Part shown: one piece after another, positions 1 to 7,527 of the stretch | Layout of the letters: every line of letters begins with the position of its first letter | Numbering within the stretch: the first letter of the stretch is position 1 | Assembly (NCBI RefSeq): GCF_003732545.1 | Contig: NZ_AYKF01000080.1 | Coordinates: forward strand, 1 to 36,991 | Origin: Salinisphaera orenii subsp. halophila YIM 95161 | GTDB taxonomy: Bacteria > Pseudomonadota > Gammaproteobacteria > Nevskiales > Salinisphaeraceae | Length of the DNA stretch: 36,991 bases | Direction: 5' to 3' | Notes under the pieces: generated by a model | Seen by the model: only the letters and a program-made list of their open reading frames with translations | Told to the model about the DNA's origin: nothing | Databases searched by the model: none | Program-made: the position numbers and the translations under genes

Positions 1-29
1 ACAAATCCGCCTTCGCGGACATGGGCTGA
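1..29 (+). CDS. C-terminal end of an upstream gene (partial)
   Basis: Reading from base 3, the frame gives the eight residues KSAFADMG and then TGA at 27-29. The GTG start of the next gene lies only 3 bases further on, which is the spacing expected inside an operon. Eight residues are too few to identify a family. The call rests on the tight junction with the acetyltransferase gene and could be chance. Confidence 0.3.
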
Positions 30-32
30 GCG

Positions 33-500
33 GTGGCGCACGCGTCCGGCGGCCCGGCCGCCGAGCCCACGATCACGCTGGCCCCGGTGACCGTGGCCAA
101 CTGGCAGACCTGCATCCACCTGCGGGTGAGCCCGGAGCAGGCCACGCATCTGGCCTCCAACCTGTATTCGCTCGCCGAGGCCTACGTCGAACCGGCCTGC
201 GTGCCGCGGGCGATCTACGCGGACGAGACCACGATCGGCTTCGTCATGTACACCTTCCACGAGAGCACCGGCGCCTACAGCATTCCGCGCTTCATGATCG
301 ACGTGCACTGGCAGGGGGCGGGTTACGGCCGACGCGCGATGGCCGCGGTACTCGATACGCTCAAGGCCGAGCGTCCGGCCGCCCCGGTGTTCATCAGCCT
401 CACCCCCGGCAACGCGGCGGCGCGGCGTCTCTACACGGCGCTTGGCTTCGAGGAGACCGGGCGTCGCGAGGCCGGCGAAGACATCCTGTGCCATCGCTAG
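33..500 (+). CDS. GNAT N-acetyltransferase, diamine/spermidine acetyltransferase-like
   Basis: A 155-residue single-domain GNAT protein. After a short Ala/Pro-rich leader it has the pattern of polyamine-type acetyltransferases (BltD/PaiA group): an 'ANWQTCIHLRV' first strand and helix, a 'SLAEAY' segment, and 'IGFVMY' in the central sheet. The acetyl-CoA pyrophosphate loop is seen as GAGYGRRAM (about residues 96-104), followed by the C-terminal 'NAAARRLYTALGFEETG' signature. It would transfer acetyl from acetyl-CoA to a primary amine in the cytoplasm. The substrate is inferred from resemblance; the presence of speA and speE in the same window fits polyamine turnover but they are 32 kb away. 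The GTG start at 33 follows the preceding stop by 3 bases, suggesting translational coupling. Confidence 0.85.
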   Translation: MAHASGGPAAEPTITLAPVTVANWQTCIHLRVSPEQATHLASNLYSLAEAYVEPACVPRAIYADETTIGFVMYTFHESTGAYSIPRFMIDVHWQGAGYGRRAMAAVLDTLKAERPAAPVFISLTPGNAAARRLYTALGFEETGRREAGEDILCHR

Positions 501-781
501 CGACGGTCGGCGCGGCGGCTCGGGCGGTCCCGAGTCCCGACGGTCGGTTCATCCGGTCCCGCCATCGATGTCGCCGGGCTGCGCCTCACGGTCTCCGCGA
601 CGCGCGGAGCGGCTCACGGCCCGGCGATCGCGCGGCGCCGGTTGGTCATGGATCCGGCCCGCGCCGACGCTACCCGATTCGCCGGATCATGCCCCCCGGA
701 ACGTGACCAGGCCGGCGGGCGGCTGGAACGATGCGAAAACGGTGGCGCCATGCCGGCGTGACCGGTTGTCATGGAGATGCG

Positions 782-940
782 ATGGCCCGGATGCGCAGAA
801 AAGCCGACCTGCCGGAAAAGACCTGCGCCCACTGCGGGCGTCCCTTTGCCTGGCGGCGCAAGTGGGCCCGCGACTGGCACCGGGTCCGCTACTGCAGCAA
901 GGGCTGTCGCGCCGCGCACAAACGCCGCGGCGAGCCCTGA
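782..940 (+). CDS. DUF2256 family mini-protein (four-cysteine, zinc-ribbon-like)
   Basis: A 52-residue basic protein. It has the DUF2256 layout: [20 protein letters not shown], then a VRYCSKGCR segment, so two Cys pairs (CxxC and CxxxC) frame an aromatic/basic core. Four cysteines in this arrangement suggest zinc binding. The biochemical role of the family is not known to me; it often occurs as a stand-alone small gene. The frame is open from an upstream ATG at 731, but the ATG at 782 has GGAG at 773-776 with 5-base spacing and gives the usual family length, so I take 782 as the start. The gap from 501 to 781 shows no gene. Confidence 0.75.
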   Translation: MARMRRKADLPEKTCAHCGRPFAWRRKWARDWHRVRYCSKGCRAAHKRRGEP

Positions 941-1100
941 AACACGCGGATCGAGTCGACCGGCCGGGCGAGCGAGGATCAACGGCGCGCCGGTCGCCTC
1001 GCCTCACCGCGGCGAAGCCGATCAGCGTGCCGCCGCGTATCGTGCCAGCCGCGACCGCCGCCCGGCGTTCGCTTCGACGGCGGGCCCGTGAGCCCGAGCC

Positions 1101-1601
1101 TTACTGGCGCGTGGCCGTGATCCGCGGCGGCGCGGTCAGCGTCTGCAGCACCACGCAGTAGCGCTCGGTCAGCTTGATCAGCGTGTCCAGCTGCTCGTCG
1201 CCGGCGTCGGTGTCGAGCGTGAAGCGCAGACGGATGGCCTGAAAGCCGACCGGCGTGTCGCGGGCCACGCCGAGCGTGCCGCGGAAATCGAGCTCGCCCT
1301 CCGCATCGACGCGGGCGTCGCGCAGCACAATGCCCATCGAGGTCGCCACGGCGTTGAGGGTGACCCCCGCGCAGGCGACGAGCGCCTCCAGCAGCATGTC
1401 GCCCGAACACAGGCTCTGGCCGTCGCCGCCGGTGGCCGGATGCAGGCCCGCCGTGGCCAGCGCTTCGCCGGTCTTGACCTTGCAGCGCACGCCTTCGCCG
1501 AGGCTGCCCCCGGCCCGGAGGGTGATCCGTGCGGCCGCCGGGTCCGTCTGGTAGCGCGCCTTGAGCGGTGCCTGCGCGGCCTTGAGGTCCTGTTCGTCCA
1601 T
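1101..1601 (-). CDS. OsmC-family protein
   Basis: A 166-residue OsmC/Ohr-fold protein. The family core is visible as 'TGGDGQSLCSGDMLLEALVACAGVTLNAVA' spread over about residues 57-87, with the two cysteines in LCSGDM and VACAG where OsmC/Ohr proteins keep their redox pair. The C-terminal part ends in a typical 'LTERYCVVLQTL' helix. OsmC/Ohr proteins reduce organic hydroperoxides with thiol or lipoyl partners. The N-terminal 'YQTDPAAARITLRAGGSL' is more like the YhfA/YmaD-type branch than classical OsmC, so the exact substrate is uncertain. A GGAG motif sits about 6 bases before the ATG at 1601. A second OsmC protein is encoded at 22064-22489. Confidence 0.85.
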   Translation of the reverse strand: MDEQDLKAAQAPLKARYQTDPAAARITLRAGGSLGEGVRCKVKTGEALATAGLHPATGGDGQSLCSGDMLLEALVACAGVTLNAVATSMGIVLRDARVDAEGELDFRGTLGVARDTPVGFQAIRLRFTLDTDAGDEQLDTLIKLTERYCVVLQTLTAPPRITATRQ

Positions 1602-2008
1602 ATCTGCTCCTCCTTCTTTGGATCACGTCGAGCCGCTGCGCCGGCGGCCGATATGTCGTTCCCTGGACCCGCTCATCCTATCGTCGATCGATCGCTGCGC
1701 GTCGCCGACCGCGTTGGCGCGCGACGGTACGACGGGTCGCCAGGGGCGGGCCCGCGGTCGCGCAGTGCAACGGTCGCGTAGGCCGGTGTTCCGAGCCGCT
1801 CGTCTCGCGCGGTGATTCTCGATGGTGTCGACTTGCGGGCACGATATGCGGCGCGCCATCGAGCGGTGTCGTCACGCCCGTGCGGCGCTCGCGGCGGCCG
1901 GCCGGCGCGCCCGTCGGCCTCGCTGCGAAGGCGGCGCATGACAGCGCGACCCGTCCGCGGCGATCGCGTAGGATAGGGCGCCGGCCGCCCCGCGGGACGG
2001 TTTCGGTT
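1602..2008. other. intergenic region, no gene recognised
   Basis: GC-rich spacer between the divergent OsmC-family gene and the inverted-repeat series. Open frames run through it on both strands, but they are Arg/Pro-rich translations of GC-rich DNA with no recognisable domain or convincing ribosome site. I see no gene here. Confidence 0.5.
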
Positions 2009-2026
2009 CGGTTATCAACCGGCGCC

Positions 2027-2052
2027 AAAACAGCTGAATCATCAGCTGTTTT
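2027..2052 (+). terminator. possible intrinsic terminator or attenuator stem
   Basis: Perfect 11-bp inverted repeat AAAACAGCTGA / TCAGCTGTTTT with loop ATCA. The A-run before and T-run inside the 3' arm are like a bidirectional intrinsic terminator. The 3' arm overlaps the 5' arm of the alternative stem at 2049-2067. No gene ends just upstream on the plus strand, so a role in a leader RNA is more likely than terminating a known gene. Confidence 0.4.
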
Positions 2053-2061
2053 CAACGCGCT

Positions 2062-2099
2062 TGAAAATAGAGGCGGCGCATGTCCGCCCTCTATTTTCA
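2062..2099 (+). repeat. long inverted repeat (11 + 4 bp, one bulge)
   Basis: TGAAAATAGAG followed by GCGG pairs with CCGC, one unpaired C, then CTCTATTTTCA; the loop is CGCATGT. The arms are much richer in A+T than the surrounding DNA. The 5' arm can instead pair with TTTTCAA at 2049-2055. Confidence 0.6.
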
Positions 2100-2153
2100 G
2101 GCACTTCGCGGCCGATGGCCGCGGCGAGCACGCTAGCGCATGCTCGCTTTATC

Positions 2154-2185
2154 AACCCGGCATGAACGTATCTTCATGCCGGGTT
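2154..2185 (+). repeat. perfect 13-bp inverted repeat immediately before the GTPase start region
   Basis: AACCCGGCATGAA (2154-2166) and TTCATGCCGGGTT (2173-2185) with loop CGTATC. No T-run follows, so it is not a standard terminator. The likely ribosome site AGAGGG (2193-2198) lies 7 bases downstream, so a stable stem here could affect translation initiation. Confidence 0.6.
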
Positions 2186-2204
2186 AATGATTAGAGGGAT
2201 GCCC

Positions 2205-3623
2205 GTGAGTTCGTCCACCCCCGATCAGACCCGTACGGATTCGTTGGAAGCGCATCTCAAGCGCGAGAATCCGCTGCTTCTGGAACCGCTCGCCGAGTTC
2301 CGGCGCCTCGATGCGATCGCCCGCCGCATGGGCCTGCTCGCGCGCCACGAGAGTTTCACGCGGAGCGTGCCCTGGTGGCCGGTGATCTCGCTGCTGGGCA
2401 CCTTCTCGGCCGGCAAGTCCAGCTTCATCAACAGCTATGTCGGCACCGATCTGCAGCGCACCGGCAACCAGGCGGTCGACGATCGCTTTTCGGTGATCTG
2501 CTACGGCGAGGATGCCCAGCCGCGCACGCTGCCCGGCTCGGCCCTGGATGCCGATCTGCGTTTTCCCTTCTATCGGATCAGTGGCGACATCGACGACGTC
2601 GCCGCCGGCGAGGGCCAGCGGATCAACAACTATCTGCAGTTGCGCACCTGCCAGTCGGAGCGGCTTCGGGGCAAGATCCTGTTGGACTCGCCCGGTTTCG
2701 ACGCCGACAACCAGCGTTCGGCGACCCTGCGCATCACCGATCGCATTATCGATCTGTCCGATCTGGTGCTGGTGTTCTTCGATGCGCGCCATCCCGAACC
2801 GGGGGCGATGCGCGACACGCTCGAGCATCTGGTGGCGCGTACCATCCACCGCGAAGATGCCAGCAAGTTCGTGTTCGTGCTCAACCAGATCGACGCGACC
2901 GCGCGCGAGGACAACCCCGAGGACATCGTGGCCGCCTGGCAGCGGGCGCTGGCCTCCAGCGGGCTGATGGCCGGTCGCTTTTTGCGCATCTACGACGAGG
3001 ATACGGCGCCGCCGATCGAGAACGAATCGCTCGCTCAGCGCTTCAAGGCCAAGAAGGACGAGGACCTGGCCGAGATTCATCGCCGCATGACCGGGGTCGA
3101 GGTGGATCGCGCCTATCGCGTGGTGGAGCTGATGACCAGCGCCGCCGACACGCTTGCCGGCGACGCGGGGGTCGGTCGCCTGCAGACCCTGCGCGCCCGC
3201 TGGCGCAACCGCACGCTGGGTATCGATGCCCTGATCGCTCTCCCGTTGATCGCAGCCGGTGTCGCCGCCTTCGTCTGGGCCCCTGATACCGCGGGCGACC
3301 TGACGGGGCTGCTGTTCAGCGGCCGCCCGGCGGGCTGGTTCCTGCTCGCCGTCGTGGTCGCCGTGCTGGCGGCGATCCATTTCGGGGTGCGCTCGCTGGT
3401 GGCGACCCGGATCGCGCGTGCGATCGAGCCGGCCTCGCAGCAGCCGTTCGGCCTCGACATCCGGCGCGCCTTCGTCGCCAACACGCGTTGGTGGCGCAGC
3501 CTGTTCGGCGCCTGGCCCAAGGGCTGGACCTTTTTCGCCCGCCGCCGTGTGGCCCGCATCCGCAGCAAGCAGGAAACCATCATCCGGCGCCTCAACGACC
3601 GCTTCACGCAGCCCTCGGGCTGA
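2205..3623 (+). CDS. dynamin-like GTPase with C-terminal membrane hairpin
   Basis: A large GTPase of 472 residues from the GTG at 2205. The P-loop is GTFSAGKSSF at about 65-74, which is the dynamin/EHD style (SAGKS). It is followed by a G3 motif DSPGFDAD (about 162-169) and a G4 motif LNQID. The central part is helical. Two hydrophobic segments near the C-terminus ('LIALPLIAAGVAAFVW' and 'WFLLAVVVAVLAAIHFGV') form a membrane hairpin, then a strongly basic tail follows. Bacterial dynamin-like proteins hydrolyse GTP and bind or remodel membranes; the specific role here is unknown. Start choice: ATG at 2187 and ATG at 2199 are in frame, but AGAGGG (2193-2198) has sensible 6-base spacing only to GTG 2205. 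It is a single-gene unit, preceded by the inverted-repeat series. Confidence 0.8.
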   Translation: MSSSTPDQTRTDSLEAHLKRENPLLLEPLAEFRRLDAIARRMGLLARHESFTRSVPWWPVISLLGTFSAGKSSFINSYVGTDLQRTGNQAVDDRFSVICYGEDAQPRTLPGSALDADLRFPFYRISGDIDDVAAGEGQRINNYLQLRTCQSERLRGKILLDSPGFDADNQRSATLRITDRIIDLSDLVLVFFDARHPEPGAMRDTLEHLVARTIHREDASKFVFVLNQIDATAREDNPEDIVAAWQRALASSGLMAGRFLRIYDEDTAPPIENESLAQRFKAKKDEDLAEIHRRMTGVEVDRAYRVVELMTSAADTLAGDAGVGRLQTLRARWRNRTLGIDALIALPLIAAGVAAFVWAPDTAGDLTGLLFSGRPAGWFLLAVVVAVLAAIHFGVRSLVATRIARAIEPASQQPFGLDIRRAFVANTRWWRSLFGAWPKGWTFFARRRVARIRSKQETIIRRLNDRFTQPSG

Positions 3624-4205
3624 TTGTGGGCGCGGCCGGGCCGGCGGCCCGCGCGGCCCCGGCTGATGTCGGCTGCGGCGTCCGGCCGCAACTGTCGACC
3701 ACGGCGTATTGGCGACGAGTGCCGCCCCCTGTGCCTCGTCGTTGCGGCCCTGTCGCCCCGGCGTTGCCGGATTTCCTGATCGCCGGTCCGAGGAGACGAG
3801 CGCGCGAGGGTCGGGCGGCGCACGGCCTGCTCGATGCAGGCCGATGATGCCGTGCCGATTGCGCCGCCATACGTCGATGCCGACCGGCGCGTGGACGGAT
3901 ATCGCGTCGGTTGTCCCTGGCGATCACCGCCTCGGCCGCTGTGGCGATGCGGTGCCCTGGTCGGTGATCCCTGCGCGCGAGCCGACGCGCGTTCGCGTGC
4001 CGGGATTCCCTGTTTCGATCGGCACTGCGGCGTCGGTTCGCGGACGGCCGAGACGGCTCCGTGAGGCCGGCTCGGCGGATCGTGTCTGCAAGCGTTCAGG
4101 CTGCAAGTCATTGTCGTAACAAAATAATTTCGTCTGAACTGCATCGGCCGGTCGGGCTCGGGTCGTAGGCGCGGAATCCAATTGATAACCGTCGAGGAGA
4201 ACCCG
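3624..4205. other. intergenic region with a probable promoter patch
   Basis: No gene recognised. Just after the GTPase stop, CGGGCC/GGCCCG (3637-3651, loop GGC) could be a weak terminator stem without a T-run. The only A+T-rich patch is about 4107-4135 (around 'AACAAAATAATTTCG'), 70-100 bases before the lipoprotein start; it probably holds that gene's promoter, although no good -35/-10 pair is clear. Confidence 0.4.
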
Positions 4206-4745
4206 ATGTCCTGTCGGCATGTCATCGCATTCACGCTGCTGGGTGGGCTGGTCGCCGGCTGCGCGAGCGAGCCGCCCACGTTCGCCGACCGCGTGATGGC
4301 GGAAGGCCAGTCGCGCGTCGAGATCGCGCGCCAGTGGGAAAAGGGCAGCGATGAAGCCAGCCGGGGCGAGGAACGGGTCAAGGCCGGCCGGCGCCTTTTG
4401 GATGAGGGACGCGCCGAACTGCGCGAGGGCGAGAAGCTGATCGCATCCGGCAACGTGGCCGTGCGGAACAGCCGCGAGGCCTATCGCTCCCTGTCACTGG
4501 CCAGCGAGGCGACCGTGACGGCGCGCGACGCCGACCGGCGCAACGAACGTCTCGAGCAGATCGCCGAGGAGTGGCGCGAAGGCGAGAGTCGGATCAAGCG
4601 CGGACGCGAGCGCGTCGAGGCGGCGAACGAACGCATCGAGGAAGGCGAGTCCCGGCTGCGCAGCGGCCAGCAGCTCATCGATCGCGGACGCGATCTGATG
4701 AGATCCGCGGAGAATCGCTACCAGCGCAACGAAAGTCAGTCCTAG
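4206..4745 (+). CDS. lipoprotein with strict heptad-glycine coiled-coil repeats
   Basis: A 179-residue predicted lipoprotein. A signal peptide ends in the lipobox LVAGC, making Cys19 the lipidated residue. The rest is a highly charged, almost entirely helical chain. Glycines fall exactly seven residues apart at 47, 54, 61, 68, 75 and 82. After a break, a second block has 126, 133, (Ala140), 147, 154, 161 and (Ala168). Most seven-residue units are of the form G-x-x-x-[LV]-x-x or similar with Arg/Glu, so one face of the helix is lined with Gly. I do not recognise a named family. It is likely envelope-anchored and may form rods or helical bundles; function unknown. The ATG at 4206 has GAGGAG at 4194-4199 with 6-base spacing, so the in-frame TTG at 4182 is not the start. 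Confidence 0.75.
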   Translation: MSCRHVIAFTLLGGLVAGCASEPPTFADRVMAEGQSRVEIARQWEKGSDEASRGEERVKAGRRLLDEGRAELREGEKLIASGNVAVRNSREAYRSLSLASEATVTARDADRRNERLEQIAEEWREGESRIKRGRERVEAANERIEEGESRLRSGQQLIDRGRDLMRSAENRYQRNESQS

Positions 4746-5208
4746 ATCGGCGAGGGGGCGCGAAGGCGGGCCCGTCGGTTCGGCATTAGATCCGGAATCG
4801 ACGCGCCGCGCGGCTCCGAGTCCTTGACCGGGTCGCCTGGCCGGGCTAGCCAGCCATCGCGCCGCGATACCGTCGCCCGCGCGAATTCGGACCGCGGCGT
4901 CGGGCTTTCGGGTGGGCCCGCTCGCTAATCCGTTGGCGGGTGGCCGCCTAGTTCGAGGCGGCCGGCCGCCTCCGGCGCCCGTCAAAACCCGAGGCGAACG
5001 CCGCGTCGGTGCCCGATCGACGTGTTCTGCAAGACCGGCGGCGCCCTAGGGCCCATGGCCGGACTTTCATGGGTCTCGGGCCAAGTCCCGTCGTGTGGCA
5101 ACCCAAGAGCATCGCAGGCCGCCCCCGAGCGATCGCCCGGGGACAGGCTGCGTCTCCGTGTTCTCGCAAACATGCCCGGCGCGTGCTTGCATGCAGCGTT
5201 AAGCGGCC
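4746..5208. other. intergenic region between convergent genes, nothing recognised
   Basis: This spacer separates the lipoprotein gene (plus) from the aldolase gene (minus). It is GC-rich with scattered short inverted repeats. I see no gene, no clear terminator with a T-run and no RNA gene. Confidence 0.4.
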
Positions 5209-5967
5209 TCAGGTCGCGTAGTCGCTTCCCATGCGCTCGAGCTTGCGGATCAGCGCGGGCCAGGCCAGCTTGCTGCCCTTGCCCAGGCTCTTGGCCTGAT
5301 CGGCGGTGGTGTCGAGCGCATGCTGGCCGGGCAGGTGGGTTTCGCCCATGGCCAGGGTGCGTACCTGGATCTGGCAGGCCTTCATCAGGAAGTACATATA
5401 GGTGAAGGCTTCGCCGACATCCTTGCCGACGGTCAGCGTGCCGTGGTTGCGCAGCAGCATGATGTCGTGGTCGCCGAGATCGGCCACCAGGCGCTCGCGT
5501 TCGTCGAGATCGAGCGCGACACCCTCGTATTCGTGGAAGGTGATGTGCGGGATGCACAGCATCGCGGTCTGGGACAGCGGCAGCAGGCCGTCGGCGTGGG
5601 CGCTGACCGCCACGCCGTCGGCGGCGTGCAGATGCAGCACGGCGCCGGCTTCCTCGCGCGCCATGTGCACGGCGCTGTGGATGGTGAAGCCGGCCGGATT
5701 GACGCGGTTGGTCGCCCCCGGGTCGACGATCTCCCCGTTCTCGTCGACCTTGATCAGCGACGAGGCCGTGATCTCGTCGAACAGAAAACCGTAGGGATTG
5801 ATCAGAAAATGATGCTCCGGCCCGGGCACGCGCGCCGACAGGTGGGTGAACACCAGATCGTCCCAGCCGTACAGAGCGACCAGCCGATAGGCGGCGGCGA
5901 GATCCTTGCGGACCGTCCATTCGGCGTCGCTCATCTGTTCGTTGCGGGCGGTGGCGTTTGTGGCCAT
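5209..5967 (-). CDS. class II aldolase/adducin family protein
   Basis: A 252-residue soluble protein of the class II aldolase/adducin fold. The family's zinc ligands are visible: HLHAADG (the paired histidines, about 115-121) and the downstream RNHGTLTVG motif (about 173-181), which supplies the third histidine. An N-terminal 'LAAAYRLVALYGWDDLVFTHLSARV' matches the usual start of the fold ('THLSARVPG' being the phosphate-binding loop region). Members cleave or epimerise sugar phosphates, or are uncharacterised. The 'HFLINPYGFLFDEITASSLIKVD' stretch resembles the large group annotated only as class II aldolase family protein, so no substrate is assigned. A GGAGG sequence lies a few bases before the ATG at 5967. 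The gene may precede nothing else in an operon; the next minus-strand gene starts upstream at 7527. Confidence 0.85.
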   Translation of the reverse strand: MATNATARNEQMSDAEWTVRKDLAAAYRLVALYGWDDLVFTHLSARVPGPEHHFLINPYGFLFDEITASSLIKVDENGEIVDPGATNRVNPAGFTIHSAVHMAREEAGAVLHLHAADGVAVSAHADGLLPLSQTAMLCIPHITFHEYEGVALDLDERERLVADLGDHDIMLLRNHGTLTVGKDVGEAFTYMYFLMKACQIQVRTLAMGETHLPGQHALDTTADQAKSLGKGSKLAWPALIRKLERMGSDYAT

Positions 5968-6057
5968 GGCGGTCCTCCGGCGGATTGGATTCGTTGTATG
6001 GGCAAGGTAGACGGTCGACGGTGGAGCGTCAATTTGGGGTGGCGTCGGCGCGCAGCG

Positions 6058-7527
6058 TCAGCCCGGCGCGCCGGCCGGGGTCATGACGAGGCCGAGCGCG
6101 ATCAGCCACAGCGAGAGCGCGACCGTCGTCAGCAGAAAGAACGCGCCGTTCCAGCGCCAGGTGATCGCATAGGTCGAGCGCCCAGTAAGCCCGGAGAGAA
6201 TCAGCATGACCGCGGTGAACGGCGACGACAGCATCGACAGCGCCCAGGCGCTCATCAGCGCCGCGGCGAGCACCACCGGATGAAGGCCGATCGTGGCGGG
6301 TTCGGGCAGCACGCCGAGGATGAGCGTGGCGGTGACGATCGGATTGAGCCCGATCTGCGCGAACGCTGTCACCACCAGCATCGCCGTGACCGCCGCGGCC
6401 GGACCGTGCAGACCGCTGGCCAGCAGCAGGTCGCCGAGGCGCTCGGTATCCACGAGTGGGGCGACTAGTGCGCCGAGAAAGCCGGAGCCGCCGAGCACCG
6501 CGATCTCGATCCGGTTGGCCCCGAATATCAGCCGCGCGTGCCGCGACAGCAGCAGCGCGGCGCGGCCCACGCCCGTGCCCCCGCCGAGGCGCCGGCGCTG
6601 CAGCGCCAGCCATGCGAACGCGCTCAGCGGACAGGCGATGAGCACGGCCACCGGCAGACCGATGCCGCCGATGGCGGCCACGCCGAACACGGTGCAGGTG
6701 ATCGCGCCCGCCAGCATCACGAAGCGGCCGAACGGCGCCAGCGACGGAGCCTCGGCCTCCGGCAGGGCGAGCCCGCTGGGGGCGGGGCGCTGCAGCCAGT
6801 CGAACAGCCAGCCCAGACCGAACACCAGGGCGCCGGTCGGCAGCGCCACCGGGGCGATGTCGAACCAGGTCAGCGCGGGCATGTTCGACAGGATCACGGC
6901 CATGGTGATCGACAGCGGCGAGGTCAGCGGCACCAGGGCGAAGCCGCGCAGCATGGCCAGCATCATGCGGCGCTCGCGGGTCTCGCGGACCCATTCGTGG
7001 CCGCCGGCGGCCCGCAGGCTGTTGCTGCGCTTGATCAGGGCGCCGAACAGGCTCAGCACGCCGATGTTGACGATGATGCCGAACAGACCGGTACCGAGAG
7101 CCAGGATCGGATAGCGTCGCGTCGGCCGCTGGCGCACCAGCGCCTGGCCGGATTCGCGGATCAGTCGCGAACGCATCGCCGCGATGCGCAGCATGCCGAG
7201 CGCGGAGACGAAGGTGGCGAAGAAACAGAAGCGATCGAGCGCGTGGGCCAGCAGCGGTGCAGGGCGGGTATGCAGCACCGCGATGCCGAACGCCAGCGCC
7301 AGCCCCGTGAGCAGCAGACCACGGGCGAGTGGGCTCTGGCGGCGCCACTGCGCCGCGAGATACACGACCAGCGCCAGCCGCGCCGGCCAGCGGGCGGCGT
7401 CCAGATCGCCGACGATGACCGCGAGCGTGCAGACCATGCACAGTGGCAGACTGTAGTCCGCGCACCGGCGCAGCAGGGACCCGAGCGGGCGGGCGCGCAA
7501 TCCGGTATGCGTCGCTTCAGCGGCCAC
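6058..7527 (-). CDS. multi-pass integral membrane protein, transporter-like
   Basis: About 490 residues with roughly 11-12 hydrophobic segments. The protein has two similar-looking halves: 'LVPLTSPLSITMAVILSN' in the first and 'MSAWALSMLSSPFTAVMLIL' in the second, each a small-residue stretch with Ser/Pro. Such paired re-entrant-like segments are typical of ion-transporter superfamily permeases (anion or carboxylate carriers). I do not recognise the specific family and assign no substrate. The frame is open to an ATG at 7677, but the extra 50 residues are Pro/Arg/Thr-rich with no domain. Starting at GTG 7527 gives a short Arg-containing cytoplasmic leader directly before the first membrane segment. 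No good ribosome site supports either start, so the start is uncertain. Confidence 0.65.
   Translation of the reverse strand: MAAEATHTGLRARPLGSLLRRCADYSLPLCMVCTLAVIVGDLDAARWPARLALVVYLAAQWRRQSPLARGLLLTGLALAFGIAVLHTRPAPLLAHALDRFCFFATFVSALGMLRIAAMRSRLIRESGQALVRQRPTRRYPILALGTGLFGIIVNIGVLSLFGALIKRSNSLRAAGGHEWVRETRERRMMLAMLRGFALVPLTSPLSITMAVILSNMPALTWFDIAPVALPTGALVFGLGWLFDWLQRPAPSGLALPEAEAPSLAPFGRFVMLAGAITCTVFGVAAIGGIGLPVAVLIACPLSAFAWLALQRRRLGGGTGVGRAALLLSRHARLIFGANRIEIAVLGGSGFLGALVAPLVDTERLGDLLLASGLHGPAAAVTAMLVVTAFAQIGLNPIVTATLILGVLPEPATIGLHPVVLAAALMSAWALSMLSSPFTAVMLILSGLTGRSTYAITWRWNGAFFLLTTVALSLWLIALGLVMTPAGAPG

Larger units (their letters stand above)
2009..2185 (+). promoter_or_regulatory. series of inverted repeats with alternative pairings upstream of the GTPase gene
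   Basis: In 177 bases there are six consecutive inverted repeats: CGGTT/AACCG (2009-2021); AAAACAGCTGA/TCAGCTGTTTT with a 4-base loop (2027-2052); TGAAAATAGAG plus GCGG against its complement with one bulged base (2062-2099); CGCGGCC/GGCCGCG (2107-2123); GCGAGCA/TGCTCGC around an internal CGCTAGCG (2124-2147); and AACCCGGCATGAA/TTCATGCCGGGTT, 13 bp perfect (2154-2185). A further stem, TTTTCAA/TTGAAAA (2049-2055 with 2061-2067), overlaps arms of the second and third, so they cannot all form together. That is the topology of an attenuator-type leader, but function is inferred. The last stem ends 1 base before the first possible ATG of the GTPase gene. The arms differ from one another, so this is not a tandem-repeat array. 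Confidence 0.6.

Noticed and set aside
442-1161. 239-codon plus-strand frame
   Set aside because: Arg/Pro/Ser-rich, overlaps the GNAT end, DUF2256 and OsmC genes; no domain.
2009-2185. CRISPR array or integron attC site
   Set aside because: The repeats differ in sequence and length, there are no uniform spacers, and attC core boxes are not found.
2184-3380. Long minus-strand open frame over the GTPase gene
   Set aside because: Antisense shadow in GC-rich DNA; the plus strand has GTPase motifs.
5320-6468. Plus-strand open frame of about 380 codons over the aldolase and membrane protein genes
   Set aside because: Arg/Gln/His-rich antisense translation, no domain; minus-strand genes are well supported.
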